Below are positions 22,608-31,834 of a DNA stretch of 42,873 bases, in pieces; the first letter of the stretch is position 1, and the number at the start of each line of letters is the position of its first letter. The stretch lies in the IMG/VR virus record IMGVR_UViG_3300030109_000554, positions 1-42,873 of that record; one strand, 5' to 3'. A program made the position numbers and the translations under genes. The stretch is from a virus. Below the pieces are notes generated by a model. It searched no databases and was not told the origin of the DNA. It saw only the letters and a program-made list of their open reading frames with translations.

Positions 22608-23692
22608 TGCCAAAATTAACAACTACTGATCTTACCTCATTATCTTCTAACGAAACTTCTTCTGTTAATACTCTTAATGCAAACTTTGCATTAGTAGAAA
22701 CTGCAATGGAAAATACTCTTAGCAGGGATGGTACTGCTACAAATACCATGACTGCTAGTTTAGATATGAATAGTAACAAAATACTTAATGTTGCTGCTGG
22801 AACAGCTGCCGCAGATGGAGTAAATCTTTCACAGTTAACATCTGCTACTGGACAAGTTCCAGGTTTAAGTATGACTATGGAAACAACTACAACAGACTCA
22901 GATCAAGGTAATGGAAAAGTTTGGTTTAATGCAGCTGTTGCTTCAGCTACAATTTTATACATGGATGATGTAGATACAAACTCTGCTAACATAGCTACCT
23001 TTGTACAAACATGGGATAACTCTACTACTACTGCAAGCAGGGGTTATATATGGGTAATACAAAAAGCATCAGCAGTAAACTATGCTGTATTTGAAATAGA
23101 TGGTGCAGTTACAGATGCTAGTGGGTATACTAAAATACCTGTAAATTATATGATTGGAGCAGGTACTTTAGCTGATGGAGATCCAGTAACAGTTAATTTT
23201 ATTAGAACAGGTGACAAAGGGGGTACAGGAGATACAGGGTCTACTGGTGCTACTGGTTCTGGTGAGGGAATTGAATTAGCTTTTGAATCAACAACTACAG
23301 ATACCGACCAAGGTGCAGGTAAAGTTTTTTTAAATCATGGAACACCTTCTTCAGCTACAGTTGTTTATATAGATGATGTTGATAGTAATGCTGCTAATAT
23401 AAATAGTTATGTAGATTCTTTTGATGATTCTACAAGTACTGTTAAAGGAAGAATTGTAATTAAAAAACAATTAGCCCCAGAAAATTATCATATGTTTAAT
23501 GTTACTGGTTCAGTTACTTCTGCATCTACATATTCTAAAGTAGCTGTTACTCATGTTTTAAGTGTAGGAACTATTTCAGATGGTGATGCAGTACATTTAT
23601 CTTTTTCTAGAACAGGGGATAAAGGCAATACTGGTAATGATGGTGACGTAACTGAAGCAACAGCGGTAGCTTTAGCAATAGCTTTAGGTTAA
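22607..23692 (+). CDS. Tail fibre-like protein with duplicated domain and collagen-like linkers
   Basis: A 361-residue protein. Residues 10-80 resemble phage fibre anchors (TLNANFALVETAMENTLSR, DMNSNKILNVA). Two homologous domains follow, at about 87-203 and 221-340. Both begin with TTTDxDQGxGKV, contain a DDVDxNxAN segment and end RTGDKG. Each is followed by Gly-x-y repeats (GGTGDTGSTGATGSGEG and GNTGNDGDV), which form collagen-like triple helices. It is probably a trimeric host-recognition fibre. The internal duplication suggests modular growth of the fibre. TAATG coupling lies upstream. Confidence 0.78.
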   Translation: MPKLTTTDLTSLSSNETSSVNTLNANFALVETAMENTLSRDGTATNTMTASLDMNSNKILNVAAGTAAADGVNLSQLTSATGQVPGLSMTMETTTTDSDQGNGKVWFNAAVASATILYMDDVDTNSANIATFVQTWDNSTTTASRGYIWVIQKASAVNYAVFEIDGAVTDASGYTKIPVNYMIGAGTLADGDPVTVNFIRTGDKGGTGDTGSTGATGSGEGIELAFESTTTDTDQGAGKVFLNHGTPSSATVVYIDDVDSNAANINSYVDSFDDSTSTVKGRIVIKKQLAPENYHMFNVTGSVTSASTYSKVAVTHVLSVGTISDGDAVHLSFSRTGDKGNTGNDGDVTEATAVALAIALG

Positions 23693-23726
23693 TTAATAAT
23701 GGGGGAAGTATCCCAAAGGAGAAATC

Positions 23727-24077
23727 ATGGCGAATACATTTAAGGTAGCAACAAGAGCATCAGTAGACCACAGTTCAGCGGATACTATTTATACAGTACC
23801 CGGTAGTACAACAACTGTAATACTGGGGATGACAATCTGTAATCGACATAGTGCGGCAACAGACATTGATGTAATTTTGGTGTCGGATACAGCAGGAGGT
23901 AATCCGAATACTAACGCTAATGTATATCTTTTAAAAGATACAGAAATTCCTGCAAAGTCTACGCTAGAGGTTTTTGCTGGGCAGAAGATAGTATTGCAGA
24001 CGACTGATAGCATAACGGCTCAAGCTGCTGCCAATGACTATATTGATATTTCACTCAGCTTTATGGAGATAACATAA
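23727..24077 (+). CDS. Small beta-sandwich structural protein
   Basis: A 116-residue, beta-rich protein (ILGMTICNRHSAATDIDVIL, EIPAKSTLEVFAGQKIVLQT). Similar small proteins are common beside fibre genes in marine phages and look like virion components with an immunoglobulin-like or carbohydrate-binding fold. No named family is certain. It starts after AAAGGAG and is coupled by TAATG to the next fibre gene. Confidence 0.72.
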   Translation: MANTFKVATRASVDHSSADTIYTVPGSTTTVILGMTICNRHSAATDIDVILVSDTAGGNPNTNANVYLLKDTEIPAKSTLEVFAGQKIVLQTTDSITAQAAANDYIDISLSFMEIT

Positions 24078-24907
24078 TGCCTTTCCTTGGATCACAGCCA
24101 GCAGAGACTGCTTTATCAACAGGTAATCTTGGAGATGATATTGTTACAGAAGCTAAAATTAATTTAATCTCAACATCTAGTGTTCCATCAATGGAAGCAA
24201 AGGGCGATGGTTCAAGTGATGGGTATATTCAATTAAATTGTAGCCAAAATAGTCATGGTATTAAACTTAAGTCACCGCCTCATAGTGCTGCTCAAAGCTA
24301 TACATTAACATACCCTTCTTCTGTTGTTGACGGTGGATTTATGAAAACAGATAGTAGTGGTAATTTAAGTTTTGCTGTTGTTGGAGGTGCATGGAATTTG
24401 ATTGGCACCGCCGAGGCTAGTTCTTCAGCATCCCTTACTATAACAGGTATTTCAAGTACATATGACGCATATGCTATTGGTTTTTCTGACATAAGGCCAG
24501 CAACTAATGCAGTATACGCTTGGTTACGTTTAGGCGATTCTTCGGGAGTTGATTCTGGTGCAAGCGATTATAAATGGCAAAGTGTCAATACCCAAGGAGG
24601 AACTGTGACCGCTACCGCTGATGCTTCGGAAGATGAAATTATGTTAAATGGACACACAAGTGTAACTCATGGGACTGCCACTGGTGAAGGTTTTATAGGG
24701 ATGTATTATCTAATGACACCTTCCGATGCTACAATGTACCCATCACTTATTGGGTATGGGGGTTCCTTCGATGGCACTAACCCTTTTCCGACAATGATTA
24801 CTGCACAAAGGCTGTCTGTAATTACTTGTGATCGAGTGCAATTTTTATTTAGTAGTGGGAATGTAGCTTCTGGAAGAATGTCTGTTTGGGGTATAGCCCA
24901 TACTTAA
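24077..24907 (+). CDS. Tail fibre or receptor-binding protein 1 (MPFLG type)
   Basis: A 276-residue protein. The N-terminus (MPFLGSQPAETALSTGNLGDD, then VTEAKI) shares its pattern with the protein at 25235-25876 and acts in marine phages as a virion anchor. The middle repeats short polar strands. The C-terminal domain from about 105 is beta-rich (WNLIGTAEASSSASLTITGI ... RMSVWGIAHT), like receptor-binding tips. It probably binds the host surface. Confidence 0.72.
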   Translation: MPFLGSQPAETALSTGNLGDDIVTEAKINLISTSSVPSMEAKGDGSSDGYIQLNCSQNSHGIKLKSPPHSAAQSYTLTYPSSVVDGGFMKTDSSGNLSFAVVGGAWNLIGTAEASSSASLTITGISSTYDAYAIGFSDIRPATNAVYAWLRLGDSSGVDSGASDYKWQSVNTQGGTVTATADASEDEIMLNGHTSVTHGTATGEGFIGMYYLMTPSDATMYPSLIGYGGSFDGTNPFPTMITAQRLSVITCDRVQFLFSSGNVASGRMSVWGIAHT

Positions 24908-24932
24908 TAAAATAGTATAAGGATAATATACA

Positions 24933-25223
24933 ATGGCAAGATATCATACAACTCAAGCTGGTAATGTAGCCTTTTCATCAGAGGAAGAAACTGCAAGGGA
25001 TGCAGAAGAAAAAGCTTGGGCAGATGGAAAAGAAGCAAGAGATTGGTTAGCTATCCGTAATAAAAGAAATGCTTTGTTAGCAGAAACTGACTGGTGGGCT
25101 AACAGTGACTTAACGATGTCGGATGCCCGAAAGAAATATAGAACAGATCTAAGAGATCTTCCTTCAACAGTATCTGACCCTTCAAAATGGGAAGATATAA
25201 CTTGGCCTACGAAACCTAGTTAG
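24933..25223 (+). CDS. Phage tail assembly chaperone-like protein
   Basis: A 96-residue protein with the C-terminal signature RNALLAETDWWANSD, then YRTDLRDLPSTV and WPTKPS. This is typical of the small tail-fibre assembly chaperones (I recall Pfam Phage_tail_APC). The N-terminal half is charged (EEETARDAEEKAWADG). It stands between two fibre genes, so it probably helps fold or trimerise them. Confidence 0.78.
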   Translation: MARYHTTQAGNVAFSSEEETARDAEEKAWADGKEARDWLAIRNKRNALLAETDWWANSDLTMSDARKKYRTDLRDLPSTVSDPSKWEDITWPTKPS

Positions 25224-25234
25224 GAGAATAAAAT

Positions 25235-25876
25235 ATGCCATTTTTAGGAGTACAGCCATCAAGAGGTTTAGTAGGTACGGCTGGTATTGATGCATTAGCC
25301 GTTACAACAGCAAAGGTTGCAGATGATGCCATAACAGAAGCTAAAATGGCTGGAGGATTACACACGATCTGGATTCCAGCACAAGCTATGACTGTAAGTG
25401 TTAATGCTCCTTCTGCTGCTATTGCTTCAGTTGATTCTGGATCAGCAAATATTACTGTTCCTGTTCTTGATTTTGATGGGGGTTCATCAGATGAAGTAGC
25501 TACTTTTAATGTTTCTTTCCCCAAGTCTTGGAACGCTTCAACTGTTACAGCTAGATTTTTCTGGACTAACTCAAACTCTAATTCTGGTAATGTTGTTTGG
25601 GGTATTCAAGGATTGTGTGTTGTAGATAGTGGAGCATTAGATACTGCTATGGGTACTGCTGTTACTGTACAAGATGCCAATATTACAACTGCTGGTGATT
25701 TAATGGTGTCGGCTACAACAGGCAACATTACTTTATCTGGGGCTAGTGATGATGGTGTTACATTTTTTAATGTTTTTAGAGATGCTTCCGATACATCGAA
25801 TGATACTTACGCTTCAGATGCAAGACTAGTGGGGGTTCAGCTTTTTTATACTACTGATACAGGTGGAGATACTTAA
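25235..25876 (+). CDS. Tail fibre or receptor-binding protein 2 (MPFLG type)
   Basis: A 213-residue protein with the MPFLGVQPSRG opening and an AVTTAKVADDAITEAKM anchor repeat, related to the protein at 24077-24907. The remaining 150 residues are a different beta-rich domain (SANITVPVLDFDGGSSDEVA, VVWGIQGLCVVDS). AGGAG lies upstream. It is probably a second fibre or accessory binding protein using the same docking site. It ends with TAATG coupling to a Gly-rich adhesin. Confidence 0.72.
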   Translation: MPFLGVQPSRGLVGTAGIDALAVTTAKVADDAITEAKMAGGLHTIWIPAQAMTVSVNAPSAAIASVDSGSANITVPVLDFDGGSSDEVATFNVSFPKSWNASTVTARFFWTNSNSNSGNVVWGIQGLCVVDSGALDTAMGTAVTVQDANITTAGDLMVSATTGNITLSGASDDGVTFFNVFRDASDTSNDTYASDARLVGVQLFYTTDTGGDT

Positions 25877-26799
25877 TGCTTGGAGTAAACCAACTCTCAG
25901 GATTTGGTGGTGGAGGACAACCCCCGACAGATTATAATGAGGCTACTGGTGGTGATACAGTAGCGACAGATGGTGATTTCAAAGTACACACATTTACGAG
26001 TTCTGGCACATTTAATCTAACCTCTGTAGGCACAGTAAACTCTGATATACAACTACTTCTCGTTGGTGGTGGTGGCTCTGGTGGAAAGGCTCATCAGTCT
26101 GGTGGAGGAGGTGGTGGAGCTATGATGGAGAAATCAGGTCACACTCCAACAAAAGGAGCATATTCTATTGTTGTGGGTGCTGGTGGTTCTGGCCTTGGTA
26201 CTGCATCCAGTTCCACTGAGCAGGCTGGATCAGACGGCTCTAATTCAACTGGATTCTCAATTACTTCCATAGGTGGCGGTGGAGGAGGTGGACAAAGCGG
26301 GGCATTAAATGGCCGAAATGGAGGGTCAGGCGGTGGTGGCCAGCTTACCGGCAGTGGGGGTAGTTCCACAGCTTCAGACAATGGTGGTGCATCCCATTAT
26401 GGAAATGATGGTGGCAATGGGTTTCAAAGCCATCCAGATTATGCTGGTGGTGGAGGAGGTGGTGCAGGTGCAGCAGGTAGCAACGCTTCAGCAGGTAGTG
26501 GCGGTAATGGTGGTGATGGTGGCAATGGTAGAGCAAATTCAATTACAGGTAGCAGTGTAACATACGCTGGTGGAGGTGGTGGTGCTCCCTACAATTCAGG
26601 TTCTGTTGGCTCTGGAGGTTCAGGGGGCGGTGGAGACTCAGGAGATCACAATGCTGCTGGTCAAGTAAATGGAACTGCTAATACTGGTGGCGGTGGTGGT
26701 GGAGATGAAGGTTATTACAATCAAGCTAATTCTTCCAGATTTATTGGAGGCAATGGTGGTTCAGGAATTGTAATAATTAGATACAGGTTCCAAGCATAA
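25876..26799 (+). CDS. Glycine-rich adhesin-like tail protein
   Basis: A 307-residue protein. A domain containing QLLLVGGGGSGG starts near residue 56; long runs of Gly (four to six) with Asn, Ser and Ala follow up to about 290, and the end is IVIIRYRF. This Gly-rich class is known in phage tail tips and adhesins, where a polyglycine-II sandwich binds host receptors. Base use is GGT/GGA-rich and makes this the richest GC block of the arm. TAATG overlaps are at both ends. Confidence 0.78.
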   Translation: MLGVNQLSGFGGGGQPPTDYNEATGGDTVATDGDFKVHTFTSSGTFNLTSVGTVNSDIQLLLVGGGGSGGKAHQSGGGGGGAMMEKSGHTPTKGAYSIVVGAGGSGLGTASSSTEQAGSDGSNSTGFSITSIGGGGGGGQSGALNGRNGGSGGGGQLTGSGGSSTASDNGGASHYGNDGGNGFQSHPDYAGGGGGGAGAAGSNASAGSGGNGGDGGNGRANSITGSSVTYAGGGGGAPYNSGSVGSGGSGGGGDSGDHNAAGQVNGTANTGGGGGGDEGYYNQANSSRFIGGNGGSGIVIIRYRFQA

Positions 26800-27173
26800 T
26801 GGCACATTTTGCAGAGCTAGACGATAATAATGTTGTACTAAGAGTTATTGTTGTCTCCAATAATGATGTAACAGATTTGTCTACAGAATCAGAAGGATAC
26901 GTTGCGAACTTAGTTGGGTCAGGTACTTGGAAACAAACTAGTTACAGTCATAGTTTTCGTGGTAAATACGCATCTATTGGAGATACTTATGATGCAAATA
27001 AAGACGCATTTATTTCTCCGCAACCTTACGCATCTTGGACATTAAATTCAGATAATTTATGGCAAGCACCAATCACTATTCCTAGTGACCATTCTCCACC
27101 AGAAAAAACTTACGTTTGGAACGAGAGTGCTTATCAAGAAGACAACTCAACTGGATGGGTTAAAAATGAGTAA
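26799..27173 (+). CDS. Conserved marine phage structural protein
   Basis: A 124-residue protein opening MAHFAELDDNNVVLRVIVVSN and containing WKQTSYSHSFRGKYASIGDTYD and PYPSWTL-like PQPYASWTL. I recognise this as a frequent protein in marine phages, beside tail fibre genes and of unknown function, probably a virion or assembly component. It is coupled by TAATG to the Gly-rich protein. Confidence 0.8.
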   Translation: MAHFAELDDNNVVLRVIVVSNNDVTDLSTESEGYVANLVGSGTWKQTSYSHSFRGKYASIGDTYDANKDAFISPQPYASWTLNSDNLWQAPITIPSDHSPPEKTYVWNESAYQEDNSTGWVKNE

Positions 27174-27179
27174 TAATAA

Positions 27180-27737
27180 ATGGTAATAACAGAAACATTA
27201 GTTGGTATACAATTAGTTAAGAGTGCTGTAACAGGTATTAAGGAAGTAATACATACTTGCCAAGATATACATGAGATTAGCCATCACATAGACAATGTGT
27301 TTAGTGGTCAAGAACACATTGATAAAAAGATTGCTGAAAAAAAAAAGAAAACAAAATCAGGTATTGCTGGTAAGTGGCAAACATTTATAGGATCTAAATT
27401 AGGTGAACAAGAAGGTGATGGTACAAGTATACAAGAAATAGCTGCTGAAATTATAGAAAAGAAACAAGCACAAAAAGAAATACGTAATATGTCCTTGATG
27501 CTTAATAAACGCTTTGGAGCAGATACATGGACTACAATTATAAAAACAAGACAGGAACGTATTAAAGAAAGAGATGAACGATTAAAACAACAAGCACAAG
27601 AAGCTAAAGAAATTGCTTGGGAAAATAAAAAGAAATGGAAAAAAATAATAGAAGAGTCTGGTAAGTTTGGTATTATTATAGTTGTAGTATTAGGTATGTA
27701 TTTTTATATTAGTTACGCTTGCAAAGGGTGTATCTAA
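27180..27737 (+). CDS. Membrane-anchored helical protein
   Basis: A 185-residue protein. The middle is a long charged helix rich in Lys, Glu and Gln (residues 65-155). A single transmembrane segment follows at about 160-178 (FGIIIVVVLGMYFYISYA), with a C-terminal CKGCI. Proteins of this layout recur before the tail tube genes in marine podoviruses. The role is unknown; it may act in virion assembly at the membrane or as a lysis helper. The next gene follows directly. Confidence 0.75.
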   Translation: MVITETLVGIQLVKSAVTGIKEVIHTCQDIHEISHHIDNVFSGQEHIDKKIAEKKKKTKSGIAGKWQTFIGSKLGEQEGDGTSIQEIAAEIIEKKQAQKEIRNMSLMLNKRFGADTWTTIIKTRQERIKERDERLKQQAQEAKEIAWENKKKWKKIIEESGKFGIIIVVVLGMYFYISYACKGCI

Positions 27738-28088
27738 ATGGAGTTAGGTAGTCGAGAAGCTATTCAGTTTTTATTTGTTGTTGCTACATTAGCAGGGTCA
27801 TTTCAAATGGTCAAGTCTAATTTAGCAAGAGTAATGAAAGACCTTGAACATTTAAAAAAAGAATTGGAAAATATTAATATGCGTATAGATAATGTAGAGT
27901 CTGCTTCTGCTGTTATACATCACCAAGTAAAAGTTTTAGGTAGTATTTTATCTCCAGATAATTTAGAAAAACATAACAGGGAATTACAAGACTTACAAGC
28001 TCGTACTGATGTTAATACTAGAGACATACAGGCAATAAGTAAAATGCACAACGGTTCACACCCACATATAGGAAAAGGTAATGCCTAA
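27738..28088 (+). CDS. Small membrane-associated coiled-coil protein
   Basis: A 116-residue protein. A short hydrophobic stretch at 10-24 (IQFLFVVATLAGSFQM) is followed by a coiled coil from about 30-105 (LEHLKKELENINMRIDNVES). This organisation resembles Rz-type spanin or phage membrane assembly factors, but no named family can be assigned. It overlaps the tail tubular protein A gene by eight bases. Confidence 0.72.
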   Translation: MELGSREAIQFLFVVATLAGSFQMVKSNLARVMKDLEHLKKELENINMRIDNVESASAVIHHQVKVLGSILSPDNLEKHNRELQDLQARTDVNTRDIQAISKMHNGSHPHIGKGNA

Positions 28089-28854
28089 ACTAACACTACT
28101 TGACATGGTACAAAGAACACTATCATCTATGGATAGTGATACGGTTAATAGTTTTGATGATACAATTGAATCAGAACAAGTAGCTTATATTATACGAGAT
28201 GTTTATTTTGATTTAATTAATAATATTGAAATACCTGAACATAGAAAACTTGTTACGTTAACTGCACTAGGAGTTACAGCTACTCCTACTCATATGAAAA
28301 TTCCTGATGGAGTAAAAAGATTAGAAGAGGTTCGGTATAATGTTATTAAGTCTGGAGGATCTGATAAAGACTATAGTATAATTAGTTATGTTGAGCCTCA
28401 AGTATTTTTACAAAGAACTTTATCTAGATCTTCTTCAGATAGTGATGTTGTTTCTGTTACTATTGATGGAGGAGAAGTACTAATACGAAAAGATAAAGCT
28501 CCAGAATTTTATACAAGTTTTGATGATGAGTTTTTAATATTTGATTCATACGATAGTGATGTAGACAGTACCTTACAATCAAGTAAGTTTATTGTATGGG
28601 CTATACAAGAACCAACATTTACTATGGCTAATACTTTTACTCCAGATCTTGATGTAAATGTATTTCCTTTATTATTAAATGAAGTAAAATCTGTTGCACA
28701 CGTAGAGTTAAACCAACAAGCTAACCCTAAAGCAGAACAGATGGCATTAAAACAAAAAATACGTTGGCAAAGTGATAGACATAATGTATCTGAATCTGCA
28801 TATAACAGTTATGGAAGGAGTAACTATGGAAGAGCAAATCGTAGACGAGCTTAA
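28081..28854 (+). CDS. Tail tubular protein A (T7 gp11-like)
   Basis: A 257-residue protein recognised from the pattern MPKLTLLDMVQRTLSSMDSD, RDVYFDLINNIEIPEHRK and PDGVKRLEEVRYNV, with C-terminal PLLLNEVKSVAHVELNQQAN. This is shared by gp11-type adaptor proteins that join portal and tail nozzle. It lies immediately before TTPB with one small gene between. The C-terminus is basic and Tyr/Asn-rich. Confidence 0.88.
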   Translation: MPKLTLLDMVQRTLSSMDSDTVNSFDDTIESEQVAYIIRDVYFDLINNIEIPEHRKLVTLTALGVTATPTHMKIPDGVKRLEEVRYNVIKSGGSDKDYSIISYVEPQVFLQRTLSRSSSDSDVVSVTIDGGEVLIRKDKAPEFYTSFDDEFLIFDSYDSDVDSTLQSSKFIVWAIQEPTFTMANTFTPDLDVNVFPLLLNEVKSVAHVELNQQANPKAEQMALKQKIRWQSDRHNVSESAYNSYGRSNYGRANRRRA

Positions 28855-29107
28855 TTGGGTAACACCTAAAGGAAAAAAACTACAAGTAAAAAGAAAAAAC
28901 CCTTATGGATTTATGCACTTTTATTTTAAAGAAGGGGGTCAACTTCCTGAAGAATTAACTGGAAGGTATACAAGTTTTAAAGAAGTACGAGCAGCAGGAA
29001 ATAGTTATATAAGTAAACAACCATCTGTATCTTACGATATTAATAAACCTAGACCAGAGTTAAAGTATAAAACAAATGCCAAGAAACAACAGTCTAAAAG
29101 TATATAA
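28826..29107 (+). CDS. Small hypothetical protein between tail tubular genes
   Basis: About 93 residues from ATG 28826, which has AAGGAGTAACT upstream; earlier in-frame ATGs back to 28772 lie inside the gp11 gene without ribosome sites. It is basic with aromatics (KRKNPYGFMHFYFKEGG). It overlaps both neighbours (29 and 32 bases). No family is recognised; co-production with the tail tube suggests a structural or assembly role. Confidence 0.72.
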   Translation: MEEQIVDELNWVTPKGKKLQVKRKNPYGFMHFYFKEGGQLPEELTGRYTSFKEVRAAGNSYISKQPSVSYDINKPRPELKYKTNAKKQQSKSI

Positions 29108-31313
29108 TAGTTTTGTAGGTGGTCTTGTAACAGAGTCTACTCCTTTAACATTTCCTGAAAACGGTGTATCGGATGCTTTAAACTGCATCTTTGATAAAAA
29201 AGGAGATGTAAGGAGAAGACTTGGTATTGATTATGAGTCCTCTGCTACTCTTACTTCTAAAAGTTTAGCTGAAAGTAAATGGCAAACTCAAGCTGTAGGT
29301 TGTTTTGAGTGGGATGAAGTAGGCGGTGATGGGGATAAAAAGTTTTTAGTAGTACAAGTAGATACTTATTTATATTACTATGATCTTGGAAGTACACCTG
29401 TATCTGGTAATCTTAAAAGTTTCAGCACAAACTTAGCTTCATTTGCTGCACCAGCAGCATCTGATGTAGGTTCAGAGTTAGTTAGTGTAGCTTTTGGTAA
29501 AGGGTTTCTTTTTGTTACTTCTAAAAAACTAAAACCTTTTTATGTTACTTATAATGCTAGTGGAGATTCTATAACTAATACTGAAATTGGTTTAAAAATT
29601 AGAGATTTTGATGGAACAACAGAAAGTCCTGCTCTTGATATCGATGAAGAACCTACTAGTTTAAGTACTTCACATAACTATAACCTTAGAAACCAAGGAT
29701 GGGTTAGTCCAGGTGGGACTGTTGCTAATCCTATAACTACTTATTACTCTAGTCAAAGTAAATACCCTGGAAATAATAAACAATGGTGGGTAGCTAAAGA
29801 CAGTAGTGATAACTTTGACCCTGCTGAACTTACTAAAATCTTTTTTGGTAATACATTAGCACCTAGAGGGCATTTTATTCTTGATCCTTTTAATAAAGAC
29901 AGGTCTAGTGTTTCTGGGGTAGCAGGTATATCTGTAGAAACAACAACAACTCGTCCTGAATCTGTTGCTTTTTTTGCTGGTAGAGCTTTCTTTGGTGGTC
30001 CTCCACAAGAAACAATGTCTGGTCATATTTTCTTTAGCCAAATTATAGAAGATGAATCTAAAATAGGACGATGTTACCAAGAAGCTGATCCTACTTCAGA
30101 AAAAATTAGTGATCTTATAGCTACTGATGGGGGAGTTATTATTATTCCTGAAGCTGGTAACATTAAAGCACTAAAAGTAACTGGAGAATCCCTTCTTGTT
30201 TTTGCAGATAATGGTGTATGGGAAGTATCTGGTAGTGCTGGAGGAGGGTTTTCTCCTACTGATTATGCTGTTTCCAATGTATCTTCTGTTGGTTTAATAG
30301 GTAAAGGAACTATTGTTGATGTTGAAGGTACTCCTGTTTGGTGGAGTGATAGGGGTATTTATAGTATAGGCCGTAATGAAGTTACAGACCGTATCGAAGC
30401 ACAATCATTATCAGAAAAAACTTTACAGACTTACTATGATACTACAGTTCCTAATGTTTCTAAGCTTTATGCTCAAGGATCGTATGATGCAGTAACTAGA
30501 CGTATTACTTGGATGTTTAATTCTGCTGGTAATGATACTAACTATCGTTATAAATTTAATAGAGCTTTAGTTTTTGATACAACAGCAGGAGCTTTTTATC
30601 CTTGGGCAGTAGGAGAGTTAGTAAGTAATGCTCCTTATATCTTTGGTATATTTACATTACCTTCTATTTCTACAGTATCCCAAACTGATACAGTTATTCA
30701 AGCATCTGATGGTGAGACTGTAATACGGCAGAGTGATTCAGAAGTAGTTGTTGCTGATGTAGAAGTACTAAGAGGTGGTACAACAACAACTGCTTTTATA
30801 TGTGCAATACCCGGAACTAATTTATCTGAGTGGACATTTGCTCAAGTTAACAACGATGACTTTGTAGATTGGAAAACAAAAGATGGTACAGGTATTAGTT
30901 TTGATAGTTATTTTGAAACTGGTTATTTACTTGAAGGTAATGTAACAAACTTTAGAAGAGCACCACATGTTTTAGTTTATACTAAAAGAACAGAGACAGG
31001 GTATGTAAGTGATGGATCAGGTGGGTATGATTTACAAAACCCAAGTAGTTGTTACTTACAAGCTAAGTGGGATTTTTCAGATCATAGTAATTCTTCTAAG
31101 TTTTCTAGATCACAAGATGTCTATAGAATATTAAAAACATATGATAAAACTCCAACGTCTTTAGATTTTAATAGTGGTTTTCCTGTTACAATAACACGTA
31201 ATAAAGTAAGAGGTAAAGGCAGAGCATTGTCTTTAAGGTTTGAATCTAAATCAGGGTTTGACTTTGATATCTATGGTTGGGCTATAGAGTTTTCAGATAA
31301 CGCAAGGGTATAG
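29076..31313 (+). CDS. Tail tubular protein B (T7 gp12-like nozzle)
   Basis: A 745-residue tail nozzle protein. The opening SLKVYNSFVGGLVTESTPL, followed by DALNCIFDKKGDVRRRLGID, is the hallmark of gp12-type proteins. The middle has many beta segments, GDGVW-like DNGVWEVSGS and WWSDRGIYSI. The C-terminal part is beta-rich and ends in an ordered SLRFESKSGFDFDIYGWAIE. It forms the hexameric nozzle below gp11, through which DNA leaves. It starts within the end of the small gene upstream. Confidence 0.92.
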   Translation: MPRNNSLKVYNSFVGGLVTESTPLTFPENGVSDALNCIFDKKGDVRRRLGIDYESSATLTSKSLAESKWQTQAVGCFEWDEVGGDGDKKFLVVQVDTYLYYYDLGSTPVSGNLKSFSTNLASFAAPAASDVGSELVSVAFGKGFLFVTSKKLKPFYVTYNASGDSITNTEIGLKIRDFDGTTESPALDIDEEPTSLSTSHNYNLRNQGWVSPGGTVANPITTYYSSQSKYPGNNKQWWVAKDSSDNFDPAELTKIFFGNTLAPRGHFILDPFNKDRSSVSGVAGISVETTTTRPESVAFFAGRAFFGGPPQETMSGHIFFSQIIEDESKIGRCYQEADPTSEKISDLIATDGGVIIIPEAGNIKALKVTGESLLVFADNGVWEVSGSAGGGFSPTDYAVSNVSSVGLIGKGTIVDVEGTPVWWSDRGIYSIGRNEVTDRIEAQSLSEKTLQTYYDTTVPNVSKLYAQGSYDAVTRRITWMFNSAGNDTNYRYKFNRALVFDTTAGAFYPWAVGELVSNAPYIFGIFTLPSISTVSQTDTVIQASDGETVIRQSDSEVVVADVEVLRGGTTTTAFICAIPGTNLSEWTFAQVNNDDFVDWKTKDGTGISFDSYFETGYLLEGNVTNFRRAPHVLVYTKRTETGYVSDGSGGYDLQNPSSCYLQAKWDFSDHSNSSKFSRSQDVYRILKTYDKTPTSLDFNSGFPVTITRNKVRGKGRALSLRFESKSGFDFDIYGWAIEFSDNARV

Positions 31314-31315
31314 TT

Positions 31316-31807
31316 ATGTTTAGTAGTATACTAGGTATTATAGGAATTGGTCTTGGGGCTATTGGATTATTTGGAAGCTATAAAGCTGGTAAAGATCGTA
31401 CTGAAGCATTAGATAGGCAAGCAGCAGAACAAAATAAAGTTAGAGAACTTGAATTACAAAAAGCACAAATACGAGAAAGACGGGAAAGATTTAATTTAGT
31501 ACGTGAAGCAAGGATTAAAAGAGCTACAGCGATTGCTAATGCTACTGTTCAAAATGCTCAAGGTTCTGTTAGAGGTGGGTTTGGTTCTATTATATCACAA
31601 CAAAGTTCTGGACTGCAATATTTAAATCAAGCAGCATCTTTAACTGGACAACAAAATATATTTTATGGAAGAGCAGCTATGTTTGCTTCTAGAGCTAGGG
31701 ATGCAGGAACTAGGTTAAATACATGGAATGCTGTAGGTAAAGTAGGGGGTAGTATATTTACCAATAGAAGTCAATTTAGTGATATGTACCAGACTATATT
31801 TAGTTAA
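31316..31807 (+). CDS. Internal virion protein B (T7 gp14-like)
   Basis: A 163-residue protein beginning with a hydrophobic glycine-rich segment (residues 2-22, SILGIIGIGLGAIGLFG), which inserts in the outer membrane in T7 gp14. A charged helix (residues 30-75, Arg/Glu/Ala-rich) and a Gln/Ser-rich C-terminus follow. Size, order and composition match gp14. On infection, gp14 of T7 forms the outer pore of the DNA ejection channel. Confidence 0.8.
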   Translation: MFSSILGIIGIGLGAIGLFGSYKAGKDRTEALDRQAAEQNKVRELELQKAQIRERRERFNLVREARIKRATAIANATVQNAQGSVRGGFGSIISQQSSGLQYLNQAASLTGQQNIFYGRAAMFASRARDAGTRLNTWNAVGKVGGSIFTNRSQFSDMYQTIFS

Positions 31808-31834
31808 TAATTTTAATTATAGAAGATATAATAA

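Noticed and set aside
26309-26560. ORFs on both strands inside the glycine-rich adhesin gene
   Set aside because: Simple shadows of GGT/GGA repeats, giving Val/Met-rich or His/Pro-rich nonsense.
31800-31834. TATAAT just before the 1603-residue gene
   Set aside because: No -35 match at proper distance; AT-rich spacer with a weak ribosome site is a simpler reading.
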